64,000 bases of DNA from Ramazzottius varieornatus. Its lineage: Eukaryota > Tardigrada > Eutardigrada > Parachela > Ramazzottiidae. Positions 31,613 through 44,789 of this stretch are shown piece by piece (position 1 is the stretch's first letter; each line of letters begins with the position of its first letter). The position numbers and the translations under genes were made by a program. The notes beneath the pieces are model-generated. The model had not been told where the DNA came from. It was given only the letters and a program-made list of their open reading frames with translations, and searched no databases. The stretch is taken from assembly GCA_001949185.1 (NCBI GenBank), contig BDGG01000004.1, positions 1,420,278 to 1,484,277 on the forward strand. Reading direction: 5' to 3'.

Positions 31613-34600
31613 TCAGGTAGGTGGCGCTGTGTGGTGTAAACAAGGATTTTTGGTGGCGCTGTGGTGATGGTGGGCAATTGTGCACTGTGTGGTATGAGTT
31701 ATGGTTGCATCTCGGTTATGAATGCACTAACGGATGAACGTATTTTGAGAGAAGGTCAAGTCTGGTCGAGTGTAGCTTAATAGATCGATATGAATTGACT
31801 TTAATACCATATGCAGCCCAGATGGTAATGCGGGGAAGGCTTTTATTCTGGTTTACACCATTTCCTTTCACCGACGAAGGAGAACAAGGTGGGCTTCAGG
31901 TTCTTGCATAGCTCGATATACGATCGTGTGGTATTGAGACTAGCAGTATGCACCGAACGGTTCAAACCGAGACCTGCGTTGAGTTCTTTATGGTCTTTCT
32001 TTCGCCTCAGGTCGTGTGAGTTGAAAGTGCGTTTTCTTTGTGCAGAGAATGCCATTTCTTTAGCGCTCGGATAATTACTAGCTTTCAGGAAAATTAGCGT
32101 CTTGCGTGCATGGTGCGCAGACAGAGGCTGCACTCGAGATTGCTGGAATTGAAGGTTGCTTGTAGTGAGAGCGTCGGCACCGGAACCGGCTCAGATTTGT
32201 TCAGATTGATTCTTATCTGGGTAAACAACGTCATTTCGGTTACGACCGACACTTTTGCATTTCTGTAGCACGTTTAATGAATGCCTTTATCAACCGTTTT
32301 CTTGCAGACATCAACAAGCACGATAGTGTATCACTGACGACGAACCGTTAACTGATGAGTTTACTTTGAGTCTTGGTCGAACCGGTTTCCACCTTCCAAT
32401 CTAAACAGTTTTTTCGTCCGCGAACCCTCTTTGTCTAGCCACTCCTGCTTGCTTCCCAGTTCTCAAACCCAAACTTCCGTCCTAAAATTTTTTTGAAAGT
32501 AGCTGGTCAGAAAAGTGTGAGCGAGGCCGATGAGGCAGTTTTTCCATGTCGTGTGCTTTTACCGTGGGTCTTGACGTTGGTTTTGCCTGATGGAGCGATG
32601 GACTCGGAAATTAGAGTATTAAATTTGCACGTTGCCTGGAGGGCAAACCACACAAAGCACCTTGGCGAGCTAACTTGACGAGATACGCGAAACGTTGAGG
32701 CTGGACTAGTAGTCTTCTCATTGTGCGGTGGCGATGTAAAAGGAGTGACTGTCATTACAGCAGCCGCAGTAGTGTTCGCATCGCTGCCGAGGCGAGGCCA
32801 AACAAGCTGAGGCGTATTTCAAACTGTTTGTTCAACTGGAAATTGCTGCGAGCTCAACCGAGCCTTCCTTTAGCTGTCACCAGGCAAATATGTACGATCT
32901 GGCTAGATGATACAGTCTTTCCGTCGGTGTACTGTACTTTAGGCTTCGTACGTCCACCAGTGAAACGGAAAAGCCTGTGGCGCACTTGACGGTATATTCG
33001 AGGAGGTGTCTTTCACTCAATATGCCTTGTCGTATGTGCTTTATTCAGCTCTCTTTTTGGTCCAAAGCAAGCTTGTGAGTTGGCGTAGTTGAAGGGGACC
33101 GTTTGACGAGCCGAAAAATTTTCACTGGGTTGCAAATGGAGCAGCAGCACGATATTTGTGATTCCCTGTAGTAGTCCTGTATATCTTTGTATGATATGTC
33201 GCGGGTGTGATCTATCGAATATCTATCGACGTCTTTCTATCCTGTATATTCTCCGAGTCCTTCGTCGGCCACATCGTCAACAGACTCTTCTCTTTCTTTA
33301 CTGAGTACAGTTTGACATTGCAGCTGGAGAGCCATTTGCTCTGGGTACGTTTTTAACGGGACCGTGTAGCGCCTTGGTGGATCATCATTTTCGGTATTTT
33401 CACTGAAAATAGCCCACTATAATGAGGGAATAACGTCTCATTTGCTCGCTGCACACTGCATATGCAAACGCGGCCTGGATTACTTAACCGGATTAAACCC
33501 CCCTCTCTCTGATTGACGCTACAACAGCCGACAACTGCTGTGGTAACTGCAGCAAATTTCCCTTCCCTTCCTAACCCCCAAAACTCCGTCAGCCGATCTT
33601 CGTCTAAGAGCAAAGGTGAATATTTCTGACCGTGATATATTTGCAATTAAGACAGGATCTTCGTGAGCCAGTTTCCTGAATACTTCTGGACATATTGTTT
33701 TTCGAATCCCTTTGTTTGCGAATGACATCAGATCTCCAAAGAGGGCTTAGAACTCACAAGTGAGGCAAAGCCCTGAGGGAGAAAAGTTGTGTCTTGTTGT
33801 AGAGACAAGTCTTATATAGAGACGAGCTATCCTTGGGCGTGGTTTTAGCAGGGCGTAATTCGACACGATTAGCTCGTCTTTTCTCTTTTATTGTTCCTCT
33901 AGAGCTACATTATGTCGTTGAGGGTCACCGCAAAATCATGTTAGGATTCTGAGGCTATTGGTTTTAATGGTAAGTTTTCTACTGCAGAACTTGTTGGGGA
34001 ATGGGCGTAGTGGCTTCGAAGGGTAACGGAAGCAGAATGTCGTCGTATCACTTGAAGATATATTTTCAAAGAAAGAAGACGGGGCTTTGTTTACCGGCAA
34101 CGCACATAAAGGAAGCGTTCACAAAGTAATCAGGGTAGGCACAATTTAGCCTTTCCATGTTGATCGCGTCTCTTGCTTACAATCCATCGCTGATGGGTAT
34201 GAAATGTCAGCCGAGAACCCATACAGCGTACAGCCTAAAACGACCCATGTCGAGGCCTTCCAGCATTCAACACTCCTTATTACGCCGCCTGGAATAATTC
34301 ATGCGGAACGAAACTTCACTCTCTCTCCACGTATACAGACCTTTCTCCGAATGCATCCATGTGTTACTTCATCTCTCATACACGCTACAGTATGCGCTTC
34401 GCTGTAGTAGCGTTATCACTCTCGGCACTACCATTTCCTTCCCTACTTTTAGCCCATCTCTTTCCTCACACCATGACTCCAATTACAGCTTTGACAATCA
34501 TCCCTCGCTGGCAAACGCGTACATAAAGTGACCTAAGCACAACTAGATTTTTAAAATTTTCTTCCTTGTGGATAAAGCCTACGACAACGTATGTAGGTTA

Positions 34601-34958
34601 GGAAAAAACCTCCGACAAACACCTTCTCGGTAAATAAATATTCTGGCAGATAACAATTAGGGTTGGACAGAAAAGATAGTATGTTGATCTGGATGATAAA
34701 TGCACTTGCTTTAATGCGCTCTTTCCGAGGTTGAAAGTCTCAAAGGCCCGATTTTGTGTCCGTATGGTTTTTCTGCGGTTGAACCATGGCTTGAACTAGG
34801 CTGCTTGGCGGGGAATGTACATTGCATGCATGCCACGCCAAAGGCTCCAAAGCCTGGAATTAACTGTACCAGCGAGCTATAGCTGCTTTCAACGAAGCAC
34901 CGTGAAAGCCATCAAGTACACTCGGCATGATTATGCTGTGTATGCATATGCGGGCCGC
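31613..34958. other. Non-coding DNA downstream of WDR91
   Basis: WDR91 3' UTR followed by intergenic DNA without a supported gene. The short frames here have no domain, signal or splice support. Confidence 0.4.
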
Positions 34959-35017
34959 TTATGCTAACAGGGCATTTCTCTGAGCATGTAGCAATTGTAA
35001 TTCGTCACGTCTTATTG
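34959..35017. repeat. Dispersed repeat, copy A
   Basis: Contains TTATGCTAACAGGGCATTT, then TCTGAGCATGTAG, then TCACGTCTTATT after a variable gap. The same blocks in the same order and nearly the same spacing recur at 46620-46674. Similarity is weaker upstream (TCAAGTAC-CTCGG and GTGCGGGC-like blocks), so the full unit may be 100-140 bp. Confidence 0.7.
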
Positions 35018-38000
35018 CATTTCCAATGTGACAGAATATTTGCCATATTTTGCTGTGTTGTTTCATGTTTCAAGAAAGCGCTCTTTAAAATATCGAGAAA
35101 AAATAAAGACATAGGTTAGAAAGGGTCTTTCACTGGAATAACGGTCACGTCGACGTCAATCACGTTTCGAGTACTTCAGCTATGGAGAAAGAAAGGGGAC
35201 CAGATCATAATAACGAAACTCGCCCCCATATACGATCTGTACGACGTACAGTGCTGTATATATTGATAGGCTGGTCGGACTTGCCGCTGTAAAGCGTACA
35301 CTGCAGTCTTGGCCTGCATGACTGCGATGTGAGACTGAACAGCGGATTACTTTCATTTGCATTCTAAGCCTGTGAACATGTATCTCTCTTTGTCCGCCCT
35401 CGCTCCTTCCTCCGTGGGCTTTTTAAAGCACCAAGTGCCTAATTTCCTCTAATCATACCTTGAACATTTCTTCATACTTATCTTTTTGCAGTTATCCCCC
35501 AGGTCGACTCTTCCCATCCTCGCATCACCTCATTTCATCATCCAACAACTTCATTTTCAATTTGGATCTTAATTGGACTAAACTCGTCGTTTTAAATTTG
35601 GTAAGTCCTCATTGTCGTCTTGTATATGTGGATATCTTTGCCTGGCTTACGAATATAGTTAGAAATTGTAAAGTCGTTGAGACGGTTGTTTTGTGTGTTG
35701 AACACACGGCCTACAGGTGCAGTTGGCTTTCCTGATGAGGCGGAAATATGTTTCGAGGTAGTAGTCGTTGCTGCCGTTGTTGAGGATGGCAAAACCGTGA
35801 TAACTTATTCAGCAGACCAAAACTGATCGATGGTAGCCGAATATGACACCACACTCTATATTCGACCAGTGTCGAATTGTCCTTCCTTAACAGCCACGAC
35901 AGCGTAAAGATTCCTTTGCTAGAGCAAATGCGCCTGTCAATAATAATATTCTGCTTATAAACGTAATCACATCTAATTATCAGGAAAAAATCCCACATTT
36001 ATTTATGGATGCTGCTACCCCAAGCTGGCTTTTCCGCATGTTGTTCGCGAAGACGAATGTGATGAGCCATTATGTTGTTCTATGTTGAAAAACCAGTCTT
36101 GCTGTTGTCGGAGGACAACGACAGCCAGGTGCGTTTTTCTCTCCTTCGTTTGTTTGTTTGCTTCGGCTTTCGATCGCTTGACGAGGCTGAGTTGTCTTTG
36201 AAGACTTCCTCGTTTCTTGGCGACAAAAGAAGGGCGGTGTTTTATGGGAGAAGAACACTGAATATTTTGTAGTTGTGGCTGACTGATATGTCAGACGGAC
36301 GAAATGCAATAGGGTCTTTGAGGAACAAAGAGACATTCCCCCTCTAAGCAGTGTTTGGCGTCGCTCATGCGAATCACGCAAAGATTGCCTTTCGATTAGG
36401 CCAAAGCCAGTCAACGCGGCTATACAGCTCACTCTCCGATCGAGTCTCCCTCCTTTCCTCCCCCAATCGAGGATCGAGGCGATCGAGGCGATCGAGGCTC
36501 ACAACCAGCATCCTTCTCTCTGGCTTGCCCAAGAGTAAGCACAGCGTCTTGGCCACATTTCTACGAATACTTCACTGCCGCCATCATAATTAAACGGATT
36601 ATGTTTATTAGGCCTTTAACTTCTGCTATACTTTTGCTACTTTGGCGGGCTGTGACTGTGTTCTGACATACAATAAATGACATCTACACTATAAACTGTT
36701 AAAAAACACTCGGGTGTATGATGAGACAAGGAAGTTCGTCACCGTGGAAGAATAAGAAATTATTATGAGTGTGTCTTTCTACATACATGGGAATAATCAC
36801 GTCAGCAGATGGTAATTTGATGCTGCGTTAAAAGTCTTAATCAATGGTAAACCTTGAGGGCGTTTCTAAACAATCTCTTCCGTGGCTTAGTTTTTCGTCT
36901 TTCTGGTTTCTCAACTATGCACTTCAGTTTGAATTTTCCAAATGGTTTTCGGTGCGGGTTCTTTATGCATGGCAAAGTTTGACTGCTGGATGGCCAAAGT
37001 TCGCTGTTGTTGTAATGCTTGCACGAGCTTAGAGAAGACGCGCTTGACACGACAAGCCTCGACGTTGCTACTATCAATTTGGGCTTGGGTTAACATCAAC
37101 GCGACCATGTCCGTTAATCCACCCATATTATCGCTCATAGGCATTTTTATTACCTTACTTAGAAGTATAGTGACTTTTCATTAGACGAGTGCTTTCGTTG
37201 TTTTTTCCTTCCATAGTTGCGTAATGACCAGTATTCGTGAAGTTATTGTTCGACGTTCTGGCGAATATTTTTGGGGCCGTGTCATATGGACAATTTGAAA
37301 CCATCATACGGTGTTCATTTCATTTCCTGGTAGATAGCGCCGTCATTAAGTTCAACATGGGCATGTCTCTCTTTGTGGGATTCGGTGCTGTCCATGTATC
37401 TTTGTGATAACAGCTGTGGCAAAAGTGCCCCGCAGGCTAGAGTTAGGTTTGACGGCTCGAGCAGCTTGTCGGTTGCTCGGTCGGTGTGGAAGGAAGCACC
37501 GTGGCATTTATTCGCCAGTGTACCGTGTTTGAACAATTTTACTTAACAAAACTGTGCGCCAACCAGGACTATACCACGCAGCCAAGCATATAGAGTTAAA
37601 GCACATTTTATCGAGGTCGTCCAAATAAGCCACCATTCATCATCAGACGACTCTTCCCTCACGTTGCATTTACTGAATCCCGGTCGCTGTTATTTGCCTG
37701 ACAGTCGAAGTCCACACAAAGAAGAAAAAAGTAACCCAGTTCCATGGAGGAAGAAAAGTCCCGAAAATACGAAATATGTTTTTGATAGTGAGGTCCTCGA
37801 AAAGCTGGTCGTGCCGAAGGTGAAATGCGCCGTGATGGCGGGTTAGGGCTGTTGATTGGAGTGAAGACCATTAGAAGGCCATCAATTGGGACCACACAGG
37901 GAATTAAAGTGAATTCATCCGGGTGTAAGCTTGATAGGAATGCGTGGCACGATCGTTGCAATTGGGTGGGGAGCTCTGTATGCAGTTGATAGCCGAGCGA

Positions 38001-40435
38001 GGTTACACCGACCGAAGGCAGCGAGCTACGAGGAACTCTATGAGAAATACTAAACGGGCATATCGACCGCCGGCGGTACTTTTGTCCTTCGTGAAATAGG
38101 AACCGGACACGAAGCTACGTTATCGGTAAATTTTCTCTTGTAGGCATCTGCGTCTTTATCGGTTTAGCGTAAGTGGAAGAAACAAGCAAAGTTCGCCACA
38201 TCTTGACATAATGTTCGTACAATACATAAGACCGTAAGAGCTTAGATGGAATTCATGGGGGAGGCCTTTCTAATCAACGTGTCTTCTTGAGCTGGGTTCT
38301 CTGCCATCGTGTCGAACCATGCCAGACAAGTTAACAAATAAATTTTTCGAATATTCGTATGATTTTCGTGCGGTTTATGTGTTCACCAGGATGCCACATG
38401 GCGCGGTATAATAGGTTGGGTAAATGCGGTGGCTGCATGGGCTATTTGGCCAGAAATGTCGGCATTGCACGTCGTGCCTGATTATACTGCTTGCGAAGAA
38501 AGGAGCGAAACCGTAATGTTAACGGCAGTAACGACGGTGGATGGTATGGTTTGGTGGGTCGATTGACGCTTTGCACTCTGCTGGCTGCAGCTTATTTGTA
38601 CGGTGACTGTAATTATTTACTTTAACGATTTGCTTAGGTCGTGTATTGATCTTCTGCGGGCATGTTTTTTCTCTTTCGTTCTCACATTTTAGCCACGTAC
38701 GCGCGCCTTTGAGCAAGCTATTGGAGCCATTCATTATAGTGTCAAATTTCCATCCTTCCACTCTGTTCGCTGTCTTTCAAGACTTCTTGCGACGCCAGTA
38801 GCAATATCAAGTTCGATAATATCCCCACCGTCTTTCTGCATGCATGACCCGCTTCGTCTTGCTCAATACTTTCCGCTTGTCTCGACTTCTTGAGGTGATT
38901 CTTTTAGAGATAATCGTATATCCTCATTAGGCGTCACTCATAATGGATTCACGCTTGGCTTTGAACGATAGACCATCGATAATGATACTCGGGGGGTTGT
39001 CAACAGTAAAATCCGAATGCTTGGTTTGGGCGAGATAGCTCGAAATAGGTATATTTTGACTTGAGGAAATCTGAACATGGTCCGCTCCTTGAAAGCGAAT
39101 CGGTATTCTTCGTCTAGCATCGAATTTTGGAAATTCAGTCACTCAGCTCGGAGGAACCCGGCTGCCATACGGGTGCTTGCATGAGCGACCGTGTTGCTTC
39201 GAAGATCGATGAGAGACCGTATGCGCGCACTGGAGGAGGAAGTCTTTGAAGGGGCAGAAGGAAAGGTCTTTTCATGTTATGATTATGGCGGGTAACGAGT
39301 GGCGATTACCAAGTAGTTTTGTGACACTTTGGCAGATATTTGATGAGCTTAATGGGTTTGTTTACGACGCAGGTGAAACCGTAGATAACTCGTTGATCAA
39401 GTTGCCGCTTGTTTGTCAAGATGATTATTTCGCTGTGCCGTCGTGTTTTTTCCGGTGTCACCGCCCACCATGAAAGCCATGCATGACTTTGCGACACTCT
39501 TCAGACCACTTTTACAACAACGTACAAAATACACAGTGAACTTTTCATGGGTGGATTGAACGGAAGAAGGAAAGGCGAACGATGCGCTGACTACTTTTAT
39601 CACCACGGGTGTGTTTCGTCCTATAGAAAATACGCGGTGACTACCGACTAGTATGGTGTCATCTGGTTGCACTCCTCTAATCAGCATTTATGCACACTTC
39701 CGGAAGCAAGATGTTTCGGCTGATAATCTACCCACTGCTTAACACATGGGCATAATGACATGTCAGATGTTCGCACAACTACAAATTTTGCGTTAATCGC
39801 AACATTGCCATTATTCGCCTATCACTGGTCGATCGTTTCATGTCCGAACTTGGGTTCCTTCTCTCTGGCCAAGTCTCGTAGACTTAACATCGTGAGAAAA
39901 GTTGAGAAACTCTTCTACCGATACTTCCTTGTTCAAAAGCAAGTCCAACCATGAATAAGTTTCTCAGTGGATTCCTGAGAAACCTTTCGGCCAGTGCGGA
40001 GGGCAAAGTAGGTTCTTGGGTACCCGTACAGTTGCATTAGAATAGGAAGGAGCAAGGAAGTTGGCCAAGTGTTTTTCTAGATCAAATATTTGAATGGACA
40101 TTATATTGCTGCAAATGGCCGTGCTTCACAATTGCCCAGTTTTGATTAGATACTAAGAGCTATTGACATTGCAGTTTAGATCAACGTTCACTGCAGAAGG
40201 TTGCTATGGCTGCCTCTGTCCGGGGCCGGAGAGTGCATGAATATCAAGGCAGCGTAAAATCGATAAGTGCAGTAACGCCTGCTGGTTTCTCCTTGCGCCG
40301 CCAGCTCTTCTCAAACGCCCACTCAAAGGCATTCCACCGAAAGTTATCCTCTCTAATAGAAAAACAACATAAAGTTACTTCAGTCGTGATCTATACCGCG
40401 CGACTGGTAAAGATACTCGAAGAATAGTCGTAATT
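35018..40435. other. Non-coding DNA, central part of the 13-kb gene-poor interval
   Basis: No supported gene. A 9-bp unit GATCGAGGC is repeated three times in tandem at 36472-36498. Otherwise the sequence is AT-rich and unremarkable to the eye. It could hold distal regulatory elements or 5' UTR introns of the scribbler-like gene at 44790. Confidence 0.4.
36472..36498. repeat. Short tandem repeat (GATCGAGGC)x3
   Basis: Three perfect consecutive copies of a 9-base unit, with a related CCAATCGAG just upstream. It is too short to be a functional array. Confidence 0.7.
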
Positions 40436-40560
40436 TGGGATGGCGGCAAATGAATCAAACAAGATCGCTCTGTCAAATGGCGCACATTCTCGTTGTTATT
40501 GGCCGAGCATGTGCGGTACTTGAGAAAACGATCATCTTCAAGTCACTTGCGAACGTCCCA
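40436..40560. repeat. Palindromic MITE family, copy 3
   Basis: Begins TGGGATGGCGGCAAATGAATCAAACAAGATCG and ends CGATCATCTTCAAGTCACTTGCGAACGTCCCA, with AAATGGCGCACATT and CATGTGCGGTACTTGAGAAAA forming the inner arms. The ends TGGGA…TCCCA define the terminal inverted repeat and the ~125-bp length. Confidence 0.8.
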
Positions 40561-41048
40561 CTTTATTTTTCTTTTCCCATACGGCAGCGGGGTGGCTTTG
40601 TTTTTGAGGTTTATCCATGGATACAGGAGCGGAGTTTTGTCGTCCGGCCTGGTTCTCGTTCTTTGATCGGCAATTTGAGATGCGATGCCTTTGGATGATA
40701 GATTGACAGTAATGTTGTGTGCGCACAGTCTTGAGGAAAAAATGCAGAGAGCTATTCGGCAACTTTTGTCGATAATCACAGTGGGTATTTTTACGAGCTT
40801 TCTTACAGTGCACAGTAATCTGTTATGCGCGAGAGAGTTCGTGAATCGTGAGCAGGCTTTGCCCTCAGCTGCGATTATTGACGCTAGTTTGCGCAGAGCT
40901 GATATAATAGATCCACGGAGAGCCGCCTTGGTTCTTTCTCTTTTTTCCAGCAGCATGTCAACTTTTTCCGCCCTTGCTTGACTGCTCATGCTGCGTCGAG
41001 AAGCATTATAAAGGGAAAAATTACCGATCTTGAATAAAAATACATGTG

Positions 41049-41172
41049 AGACGTGGGCAAATGAACTGAACCAGATCGTTACCTTAACCCGCGCACGTTT
41101 TCATTGCAACTGGCAGAAGGATTGCGCCACTGGGGGAAACGATGTGGTTCGAATCAAAGGCCTATGTGCCAC
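41049..41172. repeat. Palindromic MITE family, copy 4
   Basis: The left arm GACGTGGGCAAATGAACTGAACCAGATCGTT is the best-preserved arm in the window. The right arm (CGATGTGGTTCGAATCAAAGGCCTATGTGCC) has diverged. Spacer TTTTCATTGCAACTGGC resembles that of copy 5. Confidence 0.75.
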
Positions 41173-43211
41173 TTATCATACATGTAAGGTGACGATAACT
41201 CCACAAGCCGTTTTGGCCCAGATAGTTAATAAATATATTGAATATTTTGATGGACAGTCCGACAGTACACACTTGTGAAAGGTAGCCATCGATCAAGTCA
41301 ACTCTGCGTGAAATTACGTTTTGTCTGGTTGGACTCTCCAACTGCTTTCAAGGCTTCTCGGACGGGATCGAGTCGCAGCAAGCGGTGGCTGTATCTGTCC
41401 ACGGAAAAGGGCTTCCTTCTCTGGGGGAAGCAGTTTCTACGGCGCTTTGTCCTCTATAGAGAATTTAGCTTGTGTTAGCACGCTCGTTTCGTGTAACAGT
41501 TCATCATGTATACACACCATGAACTCTTCAATTATCGGCCTGAAACGCCGAGCAGTGGAACTGTGTGAGCACTCAAATTCACGTTGTCTTTGTTCCCTCG
41601 CTGAAAATCGACCTGCCATGGCGATGTTTAGACTAGAAACATTTAACATACGGCTCACGATATCCAATCGAAAGTTGATTCTCCCGGCACCAGATATAGA
41701 TTTTGAGAGAATATTTAGCATATAGGGCGACCTGATTAATATAAGGCACTGATTTTGATAATATTCGTATATCAAACTGCTTTTTTTTCGCGCGAAGATG
41801 CCACTCATTTTGAGTGGCGAAGAGTTTTGATAGTGAGACCGGATGGGGAATGTTGTTTTTAAATTGTGGAGATGGCCGCCTATGGTGTGGAGAACAACAA
41901 GTCGAGGAGGTCTGTGTGTATGCGAGAGTACAGTGTAGATAGCCCTTGAGGGCTTCCTTGTCCGGCACAAAAAGTTGTCAAACGAAGAACAAAAGACTTA
42001 ATTGCCGTCCCAGATTGCTTTCCTTCTCATGGATATGCTCACGGCTATACAGATAGTCAGATAGGCATCCCTGACTAGAGCGGTCAACTGGAAAGACGTA
42101 GTCAAGCCACTAGGGAAATGGCGGGGCTACTAATAGACCTTCTCTCCCTTCCCCCCATATGAGCAGATGCGTGGCTAATGTCATCCCAGTGATCCCCAAT
42201 ATCCACCAGGGCGTATTACCACCTTCCTTGTTTACCGACGCTTTTCAGCGAAGTATCTTCTTCGGCCTTTTGCAAATTTCAAAATCGAAACAAATAATGC
42301 ATTCGGTATGGTTGATCCTTTCGAAGTTATTTTAGCCAGCCGTGGAAATTAATGACAGGGCAGATCGATCAGAGCTTGGTATTGAAATGCTACGCCGTGG
42401 GCGCTGTATGTGGTTAATTTATGAGGCTCTTTTGTTACCACGGACAGGTGTTCACAACATAGTCACGAACCCACCTTCGTTGTTATTTTGATCGGCTTTT
42501 ATAGCGGTCTCCGTTTCTGGAATTTGGGTCGTAAAATTGCGGAGTCCCATATAGATCCGCGTAGTCAGATTTAAGTGTGAGGAAAAACAAGGACTTATGA
42601 TATTAGAAATTTGCCAAAGCAAGGTCATTGTGAAATTCGCAGTAAGAAGCAAGCTAAGCTAAGCTGAGGATAAGCGGCGTTTGTCACGAACAAATATGAC
42701 TCAGTATCGATTTGCGCAGGAGTGCTTTGAATGTCTTGGTGGTAGAGCTGAATGTCGATGAGCTGTTGGTAGTATTGATTATTTTGCCATGTAAAGTGAC
42801 TACGGTCAAAAAGCACACCGTGGAGCGGGAGCGTACGTGTCACGGGAGGTTGCTGGCTGCAGCTGTTTACTTAAAACAATTTCCTCGAAACATCTGTTAA
42901 TACCCTCCAGCCTGACAGCTTCCTCAAAGCATCACTGCTACTTGAGAAACTCTGGCTAGCGAAGACCCCACCGTCTTCCCATCCATTTCTTCCCGCATAA
43001 TATCTTTGGCTTTCGAACCATAGACTTTGTGCCCGTCTGAAGGGACGAACAACAAAGAATTTTGATCGACTTGACCTTGGCCGTAATTGACTTCAGTCGA
43101 GACAGAAATTTCGATATTAGGAACTTGTCATATCGAGTCCCAGATTCAATGTAAGCGCGACCGGCGCACATCAAGGTCGATTGTTAAAAGGCGATAATTT
43201 CTCAAACTGAA

Positions 43212-43328
43212 AAGTGGGCAAATAAATTAAACCAGATCGTCAACTGAAGTGGCGCAGATTTTCATTGTTGTTGGCTTGAGGTGTGCGCCTCTTGAGAAAC
43301 GATTCGGTGCATTTTATTTTGCCCACGT
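43212..43328. repeat. Palindromic MITE family, copy 5
   Basis: AAGTGGGCAAATAAATTAAACCAGATCG on the left; CGATTCGGTGCATTTTATTTTGCCCACG on the right; inner arms GAAGTGGCGCAGA and GTGTGCGCCTCTTGAG around TTTTCATTGTTGTTGGC. Confidence 0.8.
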
Positions 43329-43527
43329 TTTCAGTGTGGTTCCAGATGGAGGCTGTGTTCGTAGTTGATGGTTTCGAATGAGCAAAGAGGTGAATGAGGT
43401 GTGAAGGAAAGTGTTGATATAGAGAAGGCGTAAAAGCAGCTCGGGTCCTCATCTCTTCCTTGTGTACTGTAGCTGAATGAAATATTGAATTTCTATGAGT
43501 TTGGTTGCAGGATTCGCTTAAGTTGCT

Positions 43528-44090
43528 TCAGCATGTTTCCGGCAATGGAAGCTGCATCAGCACGGTCCGGTCACGTTTCGGCGGAAACAGGTTTATCTGG
43601 TTACCGCGCTTTATGATGAGGTTGAGGTTTGACAGTATATACTGCGCGTGTAGTGGTGGGTTAGTACAGCCGCCGATCATGCATCGAAAATGCTCAACCC
43701 TCAAATCCGCCATGCTGAGTGAGCAACGCCATGCAAACCCCGACGGTACTCACTCGAGAGCTCTCTTTGACAGACAAATTAAGGCTCAGCCAACAAAGCT
43801 GGCAAAGCTTGCGAAAGCACGGCGAAATGTGATAGCGGTTGTTGACCAGATTGGACATCTTTCGCCTTCACTGATAGCAATTATCAAATTAATGCCTGCC
43901 TTCAAGCTCAGCCAACGTTATAAAGGTTTCCTTTGTTCACGCAATACACCATGAACCATTTTACGAACGACAATGGTGTGTAATTACATAGACAGGTTCC
44001 TCCGTCTGTACGCCAGGCTTGTTCTTCCAGCAACAAAGTCGCGAGGAGAACAAAGAGTAACGGAACGGAAAGACCCATCTTCGCACTCAT
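43528..44090 (-). CDS. Candidate small secreted cysteine-containing protein (exons uncertain)
   Basis: On the minus strand the ATG at 44090 opens a classical signal peptide (MGLSVPLLFVLLATLLLEEQAW, positive start at MSAK) followed by GGTCLC. This frame stops at 43908, but splice donors occur before that. Further along the same strand, 43713-43528 has an open frame containing FRCMIGGCTNPP and ending in a cysteine. The two could be exons of one secreted peptide gene, but I could not find a donor/acceptor pair that joins them convincingly, and no family is recognised. It is a prediction only. Confidence 0.25.
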
Positions 44091-44789
44091 GAGGCGACTT
44101 TCTCGTAGTACCTGAACTAGGTCTTGAAGCCTGTTATATTAAACCTTCCCTGCGAGCTTTTGGACATTATTGTCGCGCGCCGTACAAAGGTCTTTGTTTA
44201 GATAAAGGAATTGTAGTTTCTAGAAATCGATATGTTTTCTGGTATAAAAGTAAACCATAGGATAGAAAAGTGATCTTGAAAGCAGATTGAACTTCGAGGC
44301 TGTCGCTAAAGTTAATGGTACGGTGCATTGCCTTTAGAGAATAATGGGCGTGGCAGGAGAAGTTCTATCGATCAGAAGTCGAGACTCATGATTCAGCGTG
44401 ACTGGCTGTCCTTCCACGTTACGACTGTCCGTGAGGATCCAAGTTAACAGAAATGAACGTCCTTTTTTTCTGCGCGAGAAACATGTTTAGCGTGGTTTGA
44501 TTTTCCCTTATGTGGATATTGTGCAGAAGTCGCAAAAAAATAAACTACTTGAAAATTTCACCTTGGTCGTGTGTAATGACTAGTATGCATTTTTGCAGGT
44601 TATCAATAGTGCATAATGGGTATCATGTCGGATTGCTGAAGGGGGTACTCCCCGGTGGTTTCTCCTCTGTCCTTGAAATCCATAATTTCGTGACTCAATG
44701 AATCGCTGAAGGCACCGCTGGTGAATCTCCCTCTCCATCTAGCCTGGGTGTCGCATGCCAGTGAGTCGATGCTGGCTCGATAGAGCAAG
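44091..44789. other. Upstream of the scribbler-like gene
   Basis: Intergenic or 5' UTR sequence. The conserved N-terminal segment known for ZNF608/609 was not found here, so an upstream coding exon may exist further left. A GGTATAAAAG sequence (about 44240-44249, plus strand) resembles a TATA box but is 540 bp from the ATG. Confidence 0.35.

Noticed and set aside
41140-41160. GGTTCGAATC resembling a tRNA B box
   Set aside because: It is part of the right arm of MITE copy 4.
43505-43954. 149-codon plus-strand frame
   Set aside because: No start context, domain, or splice support; probably chance.
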